Shown here: positions 44,772 to 54,730 of the stretch, piece after piece
Layout of the letters: the number at the start of each line of letters is the position of its first letter
Numbering within the stretch: the first letter of the stretch is position 1
Assembly (NCBI RefSeq): GCF_900112495.1
Contig: NZ_FOMA01000011.1
Span: 1 to 64,000 of the forward strand
Direction: 5' to 3'
From: Bacillus sp. OV322
GTDB taxonomy: Bacteria; Bacillota; Bacilli; Bacillales; DSM-1321
DNA: 64,000 nucleotides
The notes under the pieces: generated by a model
What the model was told of the DNA's origin: nothing
Seen by the model: the letters and a program-made list of their open reading frames with translations, nothing else
Database searches by the model: none
Program-made: the position numbers and the translations under genes

Positions 44772-44965
44772 CCTTACACCTCCTATTGATTTGCTTGAAA
44801 ACATTTATACCGTTTAAAGAAAAAGCCTTCATATCAAGCAGACATGAAGGCAGTAATTTCAAAAGTCATAGTCCTAAAACTATATTTATCGAATTACCTA
44901 GGCAGGATATTAAGCCAAAAGCCCCTGCTGTCTTCGGTACAAATGATATTCATTTATTAACACAA
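44772..44965 (-). ncRNA. L10 leader with transcription attenuator
   Basis: A transcript of about 190 nt with the L10-binding type domain (GTACCGAAGACAGCAGGGGC ... ATATCCTGCCTAGG), followed by terminator stem GCCTTCAT/ATGAAGGC and TTTTTC (about 44825-44855). This matches the L10 leader described in Firmicutes, where excess L10-L12 stops transcription. Confidence 0.8.
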
Positions 44966-44970
44966 AACGT

Positions 44971-45000
44971 ATTATATCAATAATCGTTTTGGATTGTCAA
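44971..45000 (-). promoter_or_regulatory. rplJ-rplL promoter (sigma-A)
   Basis: Perfect TTGACA (45000-44995), 18 nt, perfect TATAAT (44976-44971). The -35 begins 2 nt after the rplA stop. Confidence 0.87.
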
Positions 45001-45001
45001 A

Positions 45002-45706
45002 TTAATTTTTTACTGCTACGAAAGAAGAAGGATCAACCTTCACGCCAGGGCCCATTGTAGTTGTTACAGAAACATTCTTCATGTAAGTTCCTTTTGCAGC
45101 TGCAGGCTTAACTTTCATCAATGTATCATAGATTGTTGTAAAGTTTTCAACCAATTTGCTGTCTTCGAAAGAAACTTTACCGATTGGAGCATGAATATTA
45201 CCAGCTTTATCAACGCGGTATTCTACTTTACCAGCTTTGATTTCGTTAACTGCTTTAGTAACATCAAATGTAACTGTTCCTGTTTTAGGGTTTGGCATTA
45301 AGCCTTTAGGTCCTAATACACGTCCAAGTTTACCAACTTCACCCATCATGTCAGGAGTAGCTACGATTACATCGAAGTCAAACCATCCTTGCTGGATTTT
45401 AGCGATGTAGTCTGTATCGCCTACGAAGTCAGCTCCGGCAGCTTCTGCTTCTTTAGCTTTTTCGCCTTTTGCAAAAACCAATACACGCTGAGTTTTACCA
45501 GTTCCATTAGGAAGCACTACTGCTCCACGGATTTGCTGATCTGCTTTCTTAGGGTCTACGCCTAAACGGAAAGCCACTTCAACTGTTGCATCGAATTTTG
45601 AAAAATTAACTTTTTTAGCTAATTCAACAGCTTCAGCCGCTGAGTAAGCTTTTGAACTGTCAACTAGTTTAGCTGCTTCAAGATACTGTTTACCTTTTTT
45701 TGCCAT
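45002..45706 (-). CDS. rplA: 50S ribosomal protein L1
   Basis: 234 residues, with the conserved [11 protein letters not shown]. It forms the mobile L1 stalk near the E site. 104 nt after rplK. Confidence 0.98.
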   Translation of the reverse strand: MAKKGKQYLEAAKLVDSSKAYSAAEAVELAKKVNFSKFDATVEVAFRLGVDPKKADQQIRGAVVLPNGTGKTQRVLVFAKGEKAKEAEAAGADFVGDTDYIAKIQQGWFDFDVIVATPDMMGEVGKLGRVLGPKGLMPNPKTGTVTFDVTKAVNEIKAGKVEYRVDKAGNIHAPIGKVSFEDSKLVENFTTIYDTLMKVKPAAAKGTYMKNVSVTTTMGPGVKVDPSSFVAVKN

Positions 45707-45759
45707 GATATAAATCCTCCTAAATTGTGGTTTTAACGGAATGACCTCCCACGAATAAA

Positions 45760-45782
45760 GGTTGCGAGTATCAATCGCAACC
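45760..45782 (-). promoter_or_regulatory. hairpin between rplK and rplA
   Basis: An 8-bp stem GGTTGCGA/TCGCAACC with a 7-nt loop followed by TTTATTC. Weak as a terminator; perhaps an L1 or stability element. Confidence 0.4.
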
Positions 45783-45810
45783 TCGTAGAAACCAATAGCT
45801 TTTATATGGA

Positions 45811-46236
45811 TTAGTCTTCGATGACAATACCCATACTGCGTGCTGTACCTTCAACCATACGCATAGCAGATTCAACGTTTGCTGCGTTTAGATCAGGCAT
45901 TTTAGTTTCAGCAATCTCACGTACTTTATCACGCTTGACTGTAGCAACTTTGTTACGGTTAGGTTCACCAGAACCAGACTCAATTCCAGCCGCTTTTTTA
46001 AGCAATACTGCAGCCGGCGGAGTTTTTGTAATAAATGTAAATGAACGGTCTTCAAATACTGTGATTTCTACAGGTATGATAAGACCAGCTTGGTCTGCTG
46101 TACGAGCATTAAACTCCTTACAGAATCCCATGATATTAACACCAGCTTGACCCAATGCAGGACCAACCGGTGGAGCCGGATTAGCTTTACCAGCAGGAAT
46201 TTGCAATTTAACCATTTTAATTACTTTTTTAGCCAC
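45811..46236 (-). CDS. rplK: 50S ribosomal protein L11
   Basis: 141 residues. The start is GTG at 46236 ([20 protein letters not shown]), 8 nt after AGGAGG. L11 forms the GTPase-associated centre and is needed for RelA sensing and thiopeptide binding; the Pro-rich helix APPVGPALG is intact. Confidence 0.97.
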   Translation of the reverse strand: MAKKVIKMVKLQIPAGKANPAPPVGPALGQAGVNIMGFCKEFNARTADQAGLIIPVEITVFEDRSFTFITKTPPAAVLLKKAAGIESGSGEPNRNKVATVKRDKVREIAETKMPDLNAANVESAMRMVEGTARSMGIVIED

Positions 46237-46245
46237 GAGACACAC

Positions 46246-46345
46246 CTCCTTATAAGTCCGTGATGTGGTAATAGGGTATTTACCCTCCCACTCATCGTAA
46301 TTCTTTATATTGTGAATAAAGAATGTTTAGATCGTTAAGGTCTCA
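46246..46345 (-). promoter_or_regulatory. rplK leader with hairpin
   Basis: The transcript contains GTGGGAGGGTAAATACCC and TATTACCACATCACGGAC before the rplK RBS, forming GGGTAAATACCC and a GTGG/CCAC closing stem. Similar leaders precede rplK in other Bacilli; function is not established to my knowledge. Confidence 0.4.
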
Positions 46346-46368
46346 TATGAAACATACTGACCTTTGAA

Positions 46369-46397
46369 ATTTTACCACTTTCCAAAAGTGATTTCAA
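46369..46397 (-). promoter_or_regulatory. rplK-rplA promoter (sigma-A)
   Basis: TTGAAA (46397-46392), 17 nt, TAAAAT (46374-46369), between nusG and rplK. Confidence 0.75.
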
Positions 46398-46408
46398 GTT
46401 ATTTCAAT

Positions 46409-46942
46409 TTATAATTTTTCCACCTGGTTAAAATCAAGTTCAACTGGTGTATCCCGGCCAAACATGTTGACGAGCACCTTGACTTTGCTTTTATCTGTAT
46501 CAAGTTCTTCGATCAATCCGGTAAAGTTCGCAAACGGACCTTCTTTCACCTGTACGGTTTCACCGATTTCGAAGTCAACTTCAATGCGTTTTTCATCTAC
46601 TCCCATGCGCTTCAAAACTACTTCAATTTCTTCAGGCAATAATGGGGTCGGCTTGGATCCCGCTCCAGATGAGCCAACGAATCCTGTAACTCCCGGTGTG
46701 TTTCGCACAACATACCATGAATCATCAGTCATGATAATCTCTACAAGCACATAGCCCGGAAACACTTTCTTTTTCATTACCTTCTTTTTGCCGTCTTTGA
46801 TTTCTGTTTCTTCCTCTTCCGGTACAACTACCCGGAATATCTTATCTTCCATACCCATTGTTTCTACACGTTTTTCAAGATTTGCTTTTACTTTATTTTC
46901 ATATCCTGAATAAGTGTGCACAACATACCAGTTCTTTTCCAT
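46409..46942 (-). CDS. nusG: transcription termination/antitermination protein NusG
   Basis: 177 residues: NGN domain (about 1-110) and KOW domain (about 125-177). It binds RNA polymerase and links it to ribosomes or pausing signals. The ATG is directly preceded by an in-frame TGA that closes a six-codon mini-ORF. The only good SD (GGGGAGGG) is 21 nt from the nusG ATG, with a small GGAC/GTCC hairpin between. Confidence 0.98.
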   Translation of the reverse strand: MEKNWYVVHTYSGYENKVKANLEKRVETMGMEDKIFRVVVPEEEETEIKDGKKKVMKKKVFPGYVLVEIIMTDDSWYVVRNTPGVTGFVGSSGAGSKPTPLLPEEIEVVLKRMGVDEKRIEVDFEIGETVQVKEGPFANFTGLIEELDTDKSKVKVLVNMFGRDTPVELDFNQVEKL

Positions 46943-46963
46943 TCATTTGGACTTTTCGTCCAT
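46943..46963 (-). other. six-codon in-frame mini-ORF abutting nusG
   Basis: ATG GAC GAA AAG TCC AAA TGA (46963-46943), then the nusG ATG with no gap. The strong SD GGGGAGGG directly abuts this first ATG, and GGACGAAAAGTCC can fold into a 4-bp hairpin that would bring the SD to about 8 nt from the nusG ATG. Either a leader peptide or a hairpin-shortened spacer is possible. Confidence 0.4.
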
Positions 46964-47214
46964 CCCTCCCCGTGTTCATTTCTATTTTCGCAAGGCAATA
47001 CATGCCATTATTTATTAGTCTGACACAAGTGCTGCAGCCTGTTCGCGGGACAAAAGGATTCAGAAGGTTATATCCGCGCCTCCCCAATTTGCTCCAGTCC
47101 CGGGCGGCAGATCCGTTTTTCCGGAACACTTCCTTATGTCCTGGCGGCAGCCGCGTGAACAAACTGACATACGAACAATAAATAGCGTTTTTATTGTAAA
47201 TAAAAAAAGACAAA
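46964..47214. other. spacer between secE terminator and nusG
   Basis: GC-richer than its surroundings, with several short inverted repeats such as TCCGGAAAAACGGA. An open frame on the minus strand exists, but its composition is not protein-like and it runs into nusG in another frame. No convincing promoter was found, though nusG needs one if the secE terminator is effective. Confidence 0.35.
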
Positions 47215-47236
47215 TTAAAAAACCCGTTTCCGGGCT
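47215..47236 (-). terminator. terminator after secE
   Basis: The minus strand reads AGCCCGGAAACGGGTTTTTT: a 4-bp GC stem with a GAAA tetraloop and a T-run. A short but stable terminator or attenuator in front of nusG. Confidence 0.7.
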
Positions 47237-47288
47237 TTTCTTCTGACACTTATTATTCTATCACTATTATACCTTATTTTTAAATCTC

Positions 47289-47471
47289 TTATTCAAGAAC
47301 AAAGCGAATTAATTTAGAAATCCCTAAATCCACAACTGTAAAAAACACAGCCATTACAGCTACAGTTGTTACAACAACGACTGTATATCTTGCAAGCTCT
47401 TTTCGTTTAGGCCAGCTTACTTTTCTCATCTCGCGGCCTACTCCGCGGAAAAACTCAGTTAAGCGATTCAT
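47289..47471 (-). CDS. secE: preprotein translocase subunit SecE
   Basis: 60 residues: an amphipathic N-terminus (FFRGVGREMRKVSWPKRKEL, the SecE signature) and one membrane helix (about 28-50). It stabilises SecY. 52 nt after rpmG. Confidence 0.97.
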   Translation of the reverse strand: MNRLTEFFRGVGREMRKVSWPKRKELARYTVVVVTTVAVMAVFFTVVDLGISKLIRFVLE

Positions 47472-47523
47472 GAATGTACCTCCAACAAATAGGGATAGCT
47501 TTTTTCAAATCTATTTAAATTGT

Positions 47524-47673
47524 TTATTTTGTTTCCTTGTGGACTGTATGGGCATTGCATGTACTGCAATATTTTTTGACCTCAAGCCGTTCAGTGCCAG
47601 ACTCTTTATTGCTTTCAGAGCTGTAATTCCTGGATCCGCAATCGGTACAAGCCAGGATGATTTTTTTTCTCAT
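47524..47673 (-). CDS. rpmG: 50S ribosomal protein L33
   Basis: 49 residues, [20 protein letters not shown], ending [10 protein letters not shown]. Zinc ribbon Cys9/Cys12 and Cys36/Cys39 is intact (C+ type). AGGTG lies 6 nt before the ATG. In B. subtilis a paralogue sits at this sigH-secE position. Confidence 0.95.
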   Translation of the reverse strand: MRKKIILACTDCGSRNYSSESNKESGTERLEVKKYCSTCNAHTVHKETK

Positions 47674-47817
47674 AACATACACCTGTCCTATCTTTATGTC
47701 CATAAAACCTTATCACGGCTGTCTTTTATTGTCAATAATCAAAAAAATGAGAAAAGGCAGGCTTTATACCTGCCCAATCATGTTCTATCTGTCTTGCACA
47801 ATAGTAAAAGGGGGCGG

Positions 47818-48468
47818 CTAAAGTGTAACTTCCCTTACCTCCAAATAGCGTTCCAGCTTCCGCTTCACACGCTGGAGCGCATTATCAATAGACTTAACGT
47901 GCCGATTCAGTTCTTCAGAAATCTCCTGATAGGATTGTCCATCCAAATAAAGAGACAATACTTTTCTTTCGAGATCACTGAGCAATTCGGCCATCTTTAA
48001 TTCAATGTCATCGAATTCTTCCTGGCTGATGATCAGCTCTTCAGGATCCAGGGCTTTTGTCCCTGAAATCACATCCATGAGTGTCCGGTCGGATTCTTCA
48101 TCATAAATCGGCTTATCCAGAGAAATATAGGAGTTCAGCGGGATATGCTTTTGTCGTGTGGCTGTCTTGATTGCTGTGATTATCTGCCTTGTAATGCAAA
48201 GTTCAGCAAAGGCTTTAAAAGAAGAAAGCTTGTCCCCTTTAAAGTCACGGATTGCTTTATACAGGCCGATCATGCCTTCCTGAACGATATCTTCCTTGTC
48301 AGCGCCGATTAGAAAATAAGTTCTTGCTTTGGCTCTGACAAAGTTTCTGTACTTATGGATTAAAAAATCCAAGGCTTCGCTGTCGCCTTTATGTACCAGG
48401 TCTATAAGTACATCATCATCAAATTGCAGATACTTTTCATCATGCCTCATTGAAAAATTGACACCCAC
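47818..48468 (-). CDS. sigH: RNA polymerase sigma-H factor
   Basis: 216 residues: sigma region 2 (KYRNFVRAKARTYFLIGADK, DIVQEGMIGLY) and region 4 (SYQEISEELNRHVKSIDNAL). It drives early sporulation and competence genes. The start is GTG at 48468, preceded at 5 nt by a run of seven G; B. subtilis sigH also starts at GTG. A sigma-A promoter lies upstream, matching AbrB-controlled transcription known in B. subtilis. Confidence 0.96.
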   Translation of the reverse strand: MGVNFSMRHDEKYLQFDDDVLIDLVHKGDSEALDFLIHKYRNFVRAKARTYFLIGADKEDIVQEGMIGLYKAIRDFKGDKLSSFKAFAELCITRQIITAIKTATRQKHIPLNSYISLDKPIYDEESDRTLMDVISGTKALDPEELIISQEEFDDIELKMAELLSDLERKVLSLYLDGQSYQEISEELNRHVKSIDNALQRVKRKLERYLEVREVTL

Positions 48469-48504
48469 ATTTGCCCCCCCTGACCGTACACCGTAGTTAG
48501 CAAT

Positions 48505-48534
48505 ATTATACAGTAGGGAAATTTTATACGTCAA
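48505..48534 (-). promoter_or_regulatory. sigH promoter (sigma-A)
   Basis: TTGACG (48534-48529), 18 nt, perfect TATAAT (48510-48505), starting 5 nt after the yacP stop. Confidence 0.78.
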
Positions 48535-48538
48535 CAGC

Positions 48539-49048
48539 CTACAGCTGTCCCCGCCTCCATTTTTCGAATATTTCTGCAACTTCTTCTGAAAGCTGGATTT
48601 TTGTGGCTGGTTTTATTTTCACTGTCTTTTTCACGCTTTTTTCAATATCGGCATGTATCTGTGATACTTCAATTAATAACTCGCGGGCTGACTTCCTTAG
48701 AGCACCTTGTCCGAAAATGACCCATTGTTCCGTGTAATCAGAAGTAGCTACATGAACCTGGGTCTTCACATTATTTAAGTCGATGGCCATTTTTTCAATC
48801 CGCTCGTCTGCCGTTTCATTTTCCCGGGTAAAGATTACTTCCACCTTATAATTGTTATATTTTCTGGCAATTCCCTGGACGAATTGCGCATCAAAGATGA
48901 TGATTACCCGATCGCCTGTAAATGCTTGGTATTCAGCCATTTGCTCAATCAGCCGGTCCCTGGCTGCCGCAAGATCTTTGTCTTTTAATTCTCTTAGTTC
49001 CGGCCAGGCTCCAATGATGTTATAACCGTCTACCAACAGAATATTCAT
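48539..49048 (-). CDS. yacP: Rae1/YacP NYN-domain endoribonuclease
   Basis: 169 residues with the PIN/NYN start ILLVDGYNIIGAWPEL and acidic residues Asp7 and later Asp in IIIFDAQF. B. subtilis Rae1 cleaves mRNA in the ribosomal A site. 3 nt after rlmB. Confidence 0.93.
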   Translation of the reverse strand: MNILLVDGYNIIGAWPELRELKDKDLAAARDRLIEQMAEYQAFTGDRVIIIFDAQFVQGIARKYNNYKVEVIFTRENETADERIEKMAIDLNNVKTQVHVATSDYTEQWVIFGQGALRKSARELLIEVSQIHADIEKSVKKTVKIKPATKIQLSEEVAEIFEKWRRGQL

Positions 49049-49051
49049 GTT

Positions 49052-49795
49052 CTATTCCCCTAGAGGATTTCTTTTTCGATACACTTCATACATCAGCAGG
49101 CTTGCTGCTACAGAAGCATTTAAAGAGGTGACTCTGCCGGCCATCGGCAAGTTAATCAGGAAATCACATTTATCCCTGACAAGCCTGCCCATACCCTTTC
49201 CTTCACTCCCAATGACAAGTCCAATCGCCATTTTGCCGTCCATGCTCCGGTAGTCATCGCTTCCCTTAGCGTCTGTTCCGACAATCCAGACAGCCCGCTC
49301 TTTCAATTCGTCGATGGTTCTTGCCATATTTGTCACACGGGCCACAGGGATGTACTCTATTGCGCCTGTTGACGCTTTGGCAACCGTCGCAGTCAGACCT
49401 ACTGCCCTGCGCTTCGGAATAATGATCCCATGTGCTCCCACAGCATCAGCCGTACGCATGATGGAGCCAAGATTATGGGGATCTTCAATTTCATCCAGGA
49501 GAATGAAAAAAGGTGCTTCATTCCGCTCTTGGGCAACGGCGAACAAATCATCCACCTCTGAGTATTCATAAGCTGCCACCAGGGCGGCGACCCCCTGGTG
49601 ATTTCCTTCTGCCAATTGGTCAATCTTTTTCTTTGGCACTATTTGCACAAGAACGCCATTTTCCTTCGCCAGAGAAAAAATTTGCTGCATTTGCCCTTTT
49701 TGAGATCCTTCTGCAACCCAAATTTTATTAATATCCCGTTCGGAACGGAGAGCTTCCAAAACGGGGTTTTTTCCAATGATGTATTCTTCGCTCAT
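49052..49795 (-). CDS. rlmB: 23S rRNA (guanosine-2'-O-)-methyltransferase RlmB
   Basis: 247 residues: a substrate-binding N-terminal domain (about 1-75) and a SPOUT methyltransferase domain with NLGSIMRTADA, GSEGKGM and the knot motif NLPMAGRVTSLNASVAASLL. The start MSEEYIIGKNPV has AAGGGAG upstream; a 9-codon extension is unlikely. The family methylates G2251 in E. coli; the site here is inferred. Confidence 0.93.
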   Translation of the reverse strand: MSEEYIIGKNPVLEALRSERDINKIWVAEGSQKGQMQQIFSLAKENGVLVQIVPKKKIDQLAEGNHQGVAALVAAYEYSEVDDLFAVAQERNEAPFFILLDEIEDPHNLGSIMRTADAVGAHGIIIPKRRAVGLTATVAKASTGAIEYIPVARVTNMARTIDELKERAVWIVGTDAKGSDDYRSMDGKMAIGLVIGSEGKGMGRLVRDKCDFLINLPMAGRVTSLNASVAASLLMYEVYRKRNPLGE

Positions 49796-49799
49796 AGGT

Positions 49800-50216
49800 T
49801 CATCTCCCTTTTTCGTCTTCAATATAAGTAATGGCGGCTAAAACAAGCTCTTCCAGTCTTTCGTTTTGTCCGGATAAATACAAGAAGCCCATCAATGCTT
49901 CAAACGCTGTTCCATATCGGTATGTCTGGACATCCGTATTTTTTGGAACTGTACCGGACTTTGCATTTCTCCCTCTTCGCACCACTGCCGTTTCTTCATC
50001 TGTCAGCCTATTTGTTTCGATGAAGAAATGAATAATTTTACTTTGGGCTTTGGCGGATACAAAGGAAGTAGCTTCTCTATGCAGCAAATTGGGCTTTACC
50101 GCTCCCTTTTGAATAAGGTGATGCCGGATATACGTTTCATATACGGCATCACCCATGTAAGCAAGGGCAAGGCTATTCAGTGTCTTTTCATCAACTTTAT
50201 TGTCATAGTGAAGCAT
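49800..50216 (-). CDS. mrnC: Mini-ribonuclease III
   Basis: 138 residues, the RNase III catalytic domain without a dsRNA-binding domain; motif [17 protein letters not shown] holds the catalytic Asp. In B. subtilis it matures 23S rRNA. The start at 50216 follows AGAGGG and lies 2 nt after the cysS stop. Confidence 0.95.
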   Translation of the reverse strand: MLHYDNKVDEKTLNSLALAYMGDAVYETYIRHHLIQKGAVKPNLLHREATSFVSAKAQSKIIHFFIETNRLTDEETAVVRRGRNAKSGTVPKNTDVQTYRYGTAFEALMGFLYLSGQNERLEELVLAAITYIEDEKGR

Positions 50217-50218
50217 AC

Positions 50219-51616
50219 TTACCCTCTTTTCCATCTTGTCCCCTGTGGTGTATCTTCAAGAATGATATCCATATCCTTTAAACGGTCCCTGATTTCATCA
50301 GAAAGTTTAAAATTGCGGTCTTTTCGGGCCTGTATTCTTTGCTGAATCAGCGCTTCAATATCTTCATCCAATAGGGCTTCTTCCTCTAGGGTCAGTCCTA
50401 AAATATCGAATAAGGTTTCAAATTCGCTGATGAATGCCTCAATCACCTTTTTATCCGTGTTTTTTTCCATCAAGTAGTAATTAGCCTGTTTAGAAAGCTC
50501 AAAAAGAACAGAAATGGCATTGGCTGTATTGAAATCATCATCCATTTCTTTCAGGAATTGTTCATGAAACTCTGAAATATTCTGCAGCCATTCTTCGTTA
50601 TTTGCCGTTAAACCGTCACTTGAATTCAAGCGATGCTTCAGATTCTGGTAAGAGGTCTTTAAGCGATCCATTGCTGCATTCATATTTTCCAATAACTCTT
50701 CGCTATAATTAATCGGATGGCGATAATGAACGGAAAGCATGAAAAATCTTAGTACATTCGGGTCATGTTTTTTGATAATATCATGCACAAGCACAAAATT
50801 GCCAAGCGATTTAGACATTTTTTCATTATCAATATTTATATAACCGTTATGCATCCAATAATTCGCAAATGTCTTCCCTGTCATGGCTTCCGACTGGGCA
50901 ATTTCGTTCTCATGATGCGGGAATGCCAAATCCTGTCCGCCAGCATGGATATCAATAGTGTCCCCAAGGTATTTCCGCACCATTGCCGAGCATTCGATAT
51001 GCCATCCCGGGCGTCCCATGCCCCATGGACTGTTCCAGGAGATTTCACCTTCTTTGGCTGCTTTCCAAAGTGCAAAGTCAAGTGCATCTTGCTTCTTTTC
51101 GCCTACTTCAATCCTTGCCCCAACGCGCAGTTCATCAATGGATTGATGTGACAGCTTGCCATATCCCTCAAATTTCCGTGTCCTGTAATAGACATCTCCT
51201 TCAGATTCATATGCATAGCCTTTCTCAATTAATGCAGCAATGAAGTCGATGATGCTGTCCATATTTTCCATGACGGTAGGATGGGCATCCGCTCTTTTGC
51301 ATCCGAGTGCTGATACGTCCTCAAAGTAGGCATTAATAAATCTTTCCGAAATAGCCGGAACATCCTCTCCAAGCTCTTTGGCTGCCCGGATCAGTTTATC
51401 GTCTACATCCGTGAAATTAGAAACAAACTGAACATCATAGCCGCGGTAGGAAAGATGCCGTCTTACTGTATCAAATACGATAGCTGGCCTTGCATTTCCT
51501 ATATGGATATAATTATATACGGTAGGACCGCATACATACATTTTTACTTTTCCTTCTTCTAACGGTTTAAAATCCTCTTTTTTTCTAGTGACGGTATTAT
51601 AAATTTTAATCGCCAT
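50219..51616 (-). CDS. cysS: cysteinyl-tRNA synthetase
   Basis: A 465-residue class I synthetase: HIGN motif (38-41), zinc Cys29 in [14 protein letters not shown] (about 267). It overlaps cysE by 11 nt, so it shares the T-box control of cysE. Confidence 0.98.
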   Translation of the reverse strand: MAIKIYNTVTRKKEDFKPLEEGKVKMYVCGPTVYNYIHIGNARPAIVFDTVRRHLSYRGYDVQFVSNFTDVDDKLIRAAKELGEDVPAISERFINAYFEDVSALGCKRADAHPTVMENMDSIIDFIAALIEKGYAYESEGDVYYRTRKFEGYGKLSHQSIDELRVGARIEVGEKKQDALDFALWKAAKEGEISWNSPWGMGRPGWHIECSAMVRKYLGDTIDIHAGGQDLAFPHHENEIAQSEAMTGKTFANYWMHNGYINIDNEKMSKSLGNFVLVHDIIKKHDPNVLRFFMLSVHYRHPINYSEELLENMNAAMDRLKTSYQNLKHRLNSSDGLTANNEEWLQNISEFHEQFLKEMDDDFNTANAISVLFELSKQANYYLMEKNTDKKVIEAFISEFETLFDILGLTLEEEALLDEDIEALIQQRIQARKDRNFKLSDEIRDRLKDMDIILEDTPQGTRWKRG

Positions 51617-52265
51617 TTTTGATTGCTCCTTTTTCCTGCCAAAGCTTTAATTCAGCTTTTAATTCTTGTATTTGTCTTTCCAGATCTTTAAATCTGTCTC
51701 CAGTCGGATCAGGCAGGTCTGAATGATTAAGGTCTTTATTGATTTTCATCCCGTCTCTTTTAACCACTTTCCCCGGAATGCCTACAACTGTCGAGTTTGG
51801 CGGTACTTCTTTCAGCACGACGGAACCTGCCCCGATTTTTGAGTTTTCTCCTATGATAATGGAGCCAAGAACCTTTGCTCCTGTTGCGATTAACACATTA
51901 TCCCTGATAGTGGGGTGGCGTTTGCCTTTTTCTTTTCCTGTACCGCCCAGCGTTACCCCTTGAAACACAGAAACATTATTGCCAATTTCACAGGTTTCCC
52001 CTATGACTACTCCCATTCCATGGTCAATGAAAAAACGTTTTCCAATCTTTGCGCCTGGATGAATTTCAATTCCTGTGAAGAATCGGCTGATTTGTGAAAT
52101 TATCCGCGCCAGAAAGTAAAGCTTTCTTTTAAACAAAGCATGTGCAAGCCGGTGGCTCCAAATGGCATGAAGGCCTGCATAAGTCAATATGACTTCTAAA
52201 TAGCTGCGTGCTGCAGGGTCCTGGTCAAAGACCACATCTAAGTCTTCTTTAAAAACTTTAAACAC
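51606..52265 (-). CDS. cysE: serine O-acetyltransferase
   Basis: 219 residues: N-terminal helical domain, then left-handed beta-helix of hexapeptide repeats with catalytic His in [10 protein letters not shown]. First step of cysteine synthesis from serine and acetyl-CoA. It follows a cysteine T-box and is coupled to cysS. Confidence 0.97.
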   Translation of the reverse strand: MFKVFKEDLDVVFDQDPAARSYLEVILTYAGLHAIWSHRLAHALFKRKLYFLARIISQISRFFTGIEIHPGAKIGKRFFIDHGMGVVIGETCEIGNNVSVFQGVTLGGTGKEKGKRHPTIRDNVLIATGAKVLGSIIIGENSKIGAGSVVLKEVPPNSTVVGIPGKVVKRDGMKINKDLNHSDLPDPTGDRFKDLERQIQELKAELKLWQEKGAIKNGD

Positions 52266-52319
52266 CGTGTTTCCTCCTGACTCCCCGTCTTTTTTGCCCT
52301 GTTTATTTCTCTTCTATTT

Positions 52320-52620
52320 TTCAGAAAACAAAAAAGCGCCTCTGCCATAATGACAGAGACGCTTTTCAAGCGCGGTTCCACTCTGTTTGGAATGTCATAG
52401 TATTTTTGCCATCATGTGCAAAAACAGATCATCCCCAACTTATATCCTTTAACGGAGGAAATTCCGTCTTTGCCTACTGCAATATGTTCAGCAAAGAACT
52501 CAAGGGTGCATTTCAGAAACAAGAGGCTTAAACCACTTTCAGCAGGTGTGGTTCTCTCTAATAAGCTTTGTTTACTTACTTCTCCCTATCGGCGCTTTTA
52601 TCGTATAAGATTTTATTTAT
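52320..52620 (-). ncRNA. T-box riboswitch, cysteine-specific, upstream of cysE-cysS
   Basis: On the minus strand: Stem I region, specifier TGC (52510-52508) in the context GAAATGCACC, then the T-box AGAGTGGAACCGCGC (52384-52370) and terminator AAGCGTCTCTGTC/GGCAGAGGCGCTT with T-run (52366-52330). Uncharged tRNA-Cys should stabilise the antiterminator and turn on cysE-cysS. Confidence 0.9.
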
Positions 52621-52646
52621 TACTATATTATATTTTCGCCAAATTG

Positions 52647-54104
52647 TTAACTTAAAATGCTTTCTAGACGCTGTTTAATTTTTTCTTTGCCTAAAAGAGC
52701 GATCGCCTTAGGCAGGTCGGGGCCATGGGTCTGACCGGTAACAGCGGAACGGATCGGCATGAATAGCTTCTTCCCTTTGTGGCCAGTGCCCTTTTGCACA
52801 TTTTTAATCGCCTTTTTAACGGCCTCAGCAGTAAAGTCCTCAATTGAGTTAACTTCCTCAAGAAATGCTTTCATCACTTCAGGAACTTGTTCCTCAGCAA
52901 GAACTTCCTTTGCTTCTTCTTCAAAGTCAATGGTGTCTTTAAAGAATAGACCGGAAAGCGGCACAATTTCTGCTCCGTAGCTCATTTGCTCCTGATACAG
53001 TGAAACTAAGTCCTTCACCCATTCAGTTTCCTGTTCACTCAAATCGGCAGATACTCTGCCTGCTTTAATTAAGTGAGGAAGGGATATTTCCATGGCTCTT
53101 TCTGCAGAAATCTCTTTCACATACTGGTTATTCATCCATGCCAGCTTTTGCTGATCAAAAAGAGCAGGTGACTTGGACAGGCGTTCTGCCTCGAATTTCT
53201 CGATGAATTCCTCTTTTGTGAAGATTTCTTCTTCCCCGCTCGGAGACCATCCAAGCAAGGCAATAAAGTTGAAGAGGGCTTCGGGCAGATAACCTAAATC
53301 TTCATATTGCTCGATAAACTGAATGATTGATTCATCCCGCTTGCTTAGTTTTTTTCTGCTTTCATTTACGATTAACGTCATATGGCCAAAAACAGGAGGC
53401 TCCCAGCCAAATGCTTCATAAATCATCAGCTGTTTCGGTGTATTCGAGATATGATCATCCCCGCGCAGCACGTGGGAAATTTCCATCAGATGATCATCCG
53501 CAGCTACCGCGAAATTATAAGTTGGGATTCCGTCTTTTTTAACAATAACAAAGTCACCAATGCCATCAGATTCAAAAGAAACCTCATCCTTCACCATATC
53601 ATTGAACGTGTAAACCTTGCCCGCAGGAACAGCAAAACGAATGCTCGGTTTTCTTCCTTCAGCTTCTAATTTTGCCCGGTCTTCATCAGTGAGGTGGCGG
53701 CATTTTCCGGAATACTTCGGTGTTTCGTTGCGTGCAACCTGTTCTTCCCGCTCCGCTTCAATTTCTTCCTCCGTGCAGTAGCATTTATAGGCAAGCCCTT
53801 GATCGAGCAGCTTTGTATAAAGACCTCTATAAATTTCGTTTCTTTCAGACTGGCGGTAAGGACCGTATTCTCCACCGGCATCAACGCCTTCATCCCAGTC
53901 CATGCCCAGCCAATCCAAATACTTCAGCTGGCTTTCTTCTCCGCCTTCAATGTTGCGTTTTTGATCTGTATCTTCAATGCGGATGATGAATTTTCCGCCT
54001 TGGTGTCTTGCAAACAGGTAATTAAATAAAGCAGTACGCGCATTACCAATGTGCAGGTGCCCAGTCGGGCTTGGTGCATAACGTACTCGAACTTCGCTAG
54101 TCAT
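52647..54104 (-). CDS. gltX: glutamyl-tRNA synthetase (nondiscriminating type likely)
   Basis: 485 residues, class I: HLHIG (16-20) and KLSKR (about 253), zinc-like CYCTEEE..C region. In Bacillus it also charges tRNA-Gln, later amidated by GatCAB; this is inferred from the lineage. 88 nt after ispF. Confidence 0.97.
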   Translation of the reverse strand: MTSEVRVRYAPSPTGHLHIGNARTALFNYLFARHQGGKFIIRIEDTDQKRNIEGGEESQLKYLDWLGMDWDEGVDAGGEYGPYRQSERNEIYRGLYTKLLDQGLAYKCYCTEEEIEAEREEQVARNETPKYSGKCRHLTDEDRAKLEAEGRKPSIRFAVPAGKVYTFNDMVKDEVSFESDGIGDFVIVKKDGIPTYNFAVAADDHLMEISHVLRGDDHISNTPKQLMIYEAFGWEPPVFGHMTLIVNESRKKLSKRDESIIQFIEQYEDLGYLPEALFNFIALLGWSPSGEEEIFTKEEFIEKFEAERLSKSPALFDQQKLAWMNNQYVKEISAERAMEISLPHLIKAGRVSADLSEQETEWVKDLVSLYQEQMSYGAEIVPLSGLFFKDTIDFEEEAKEVLAEEQVPEVMKAFLEEVNSIEDFTAEAVKKAIKNVQKGTGHKGKKLFMPIRSAVTGQTHGPDLPKAIALLGKEKIKQRLESILS

Positions 54105-54192
54105 TTTGTGACGCCTCCTAAGGTATTACTGATAATCTATCATTCCATCTTATCATTTCAGGATTACATTTTAAAGCATCCCAATTACTGCT

Positions 54193-54672
54193 TCAATCAG
54201 CTTTGACTAAAAGAACAACCGCCTGTGCAGCAATCCCTTCACTTCTGCCGGTAAATCCAAGCTTTTCCGTGGTTGTTGCCTTCACGTTAATTTGGTCTGG
54301 AGCTGCTTCAAGCAGTTCAGCAATTCGTTCCTTCATTTGCTCAATATAAGGAGCCATTTTGGGGCTTTGGGCTATAATCGTACAATCGGCATTTCCCAGC
54401 ACATATCCTTCTTTTTTTACTATTGTCCAAATATGCTGAAGAAGCTTGGCTGAATCAGCATCCTTAAACTCCGGATCTGTATCCGGAAAATGCTTTCCGA
54501 TATCTCCCGCACCAATTGCTCCCAAGCACGCGTCACCAACAGTATGCAGCAAAACATCTGCATCCGAGTGACCAAGCAATCCCTTTTCATAAGGAATATC
54601 GATTCCTCCGATAATTAGCGGCCTTCCTTCTACAAGCTGGTGCACATCATATCCCTGTCCAATTCTAAACAT
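54193..54672 (-). CDS. ispF: 2-C-methyl-D-erythritol 2,4-cyclodiphosphate synthase
   Basis: 159 residues; metal ligands Asp8 and His10 in GYDVHQL and His42 in [11 protein letters not shown] pathway step after IspD. Normally adjacent to ispD; here 311 nt of tandem repeat separates them. Confidence 0.97.
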   Translation of the reverse strand: MFRIGQGYDVHQLVEGRPLIIGGIDIPYEKGLLGHSDADVLLHTVGDACLGAIGAGDIGKHFPDTDPEFKDADSAKLLQHIWTIVKKEGYVLGNADCTIIAQSPKMAPYIEQMKERIAELLEAAPDQINVKATTTEKLGFTGRSEGIAAQAVVLLVKAD

Positions 54673-54730
54673 ACAGCCCTCTCCTTTTTTATCTGTTTTT
54701 TTAGTTAAGAAAGGCTGCGACTCGCCTTTC

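Noticed and set aside
46899-47249. 116-codon open frame upstream of nusG on the minus strand
   Set aside because: No RBS, odd composition, overlaps nusG in another frame and contains the secE terminator.
48469-48579. N-terminal extension of SigH
   Set aside because: It includes the sigH promoter and overlaps yacP; GTG at 48468 fits the family length.
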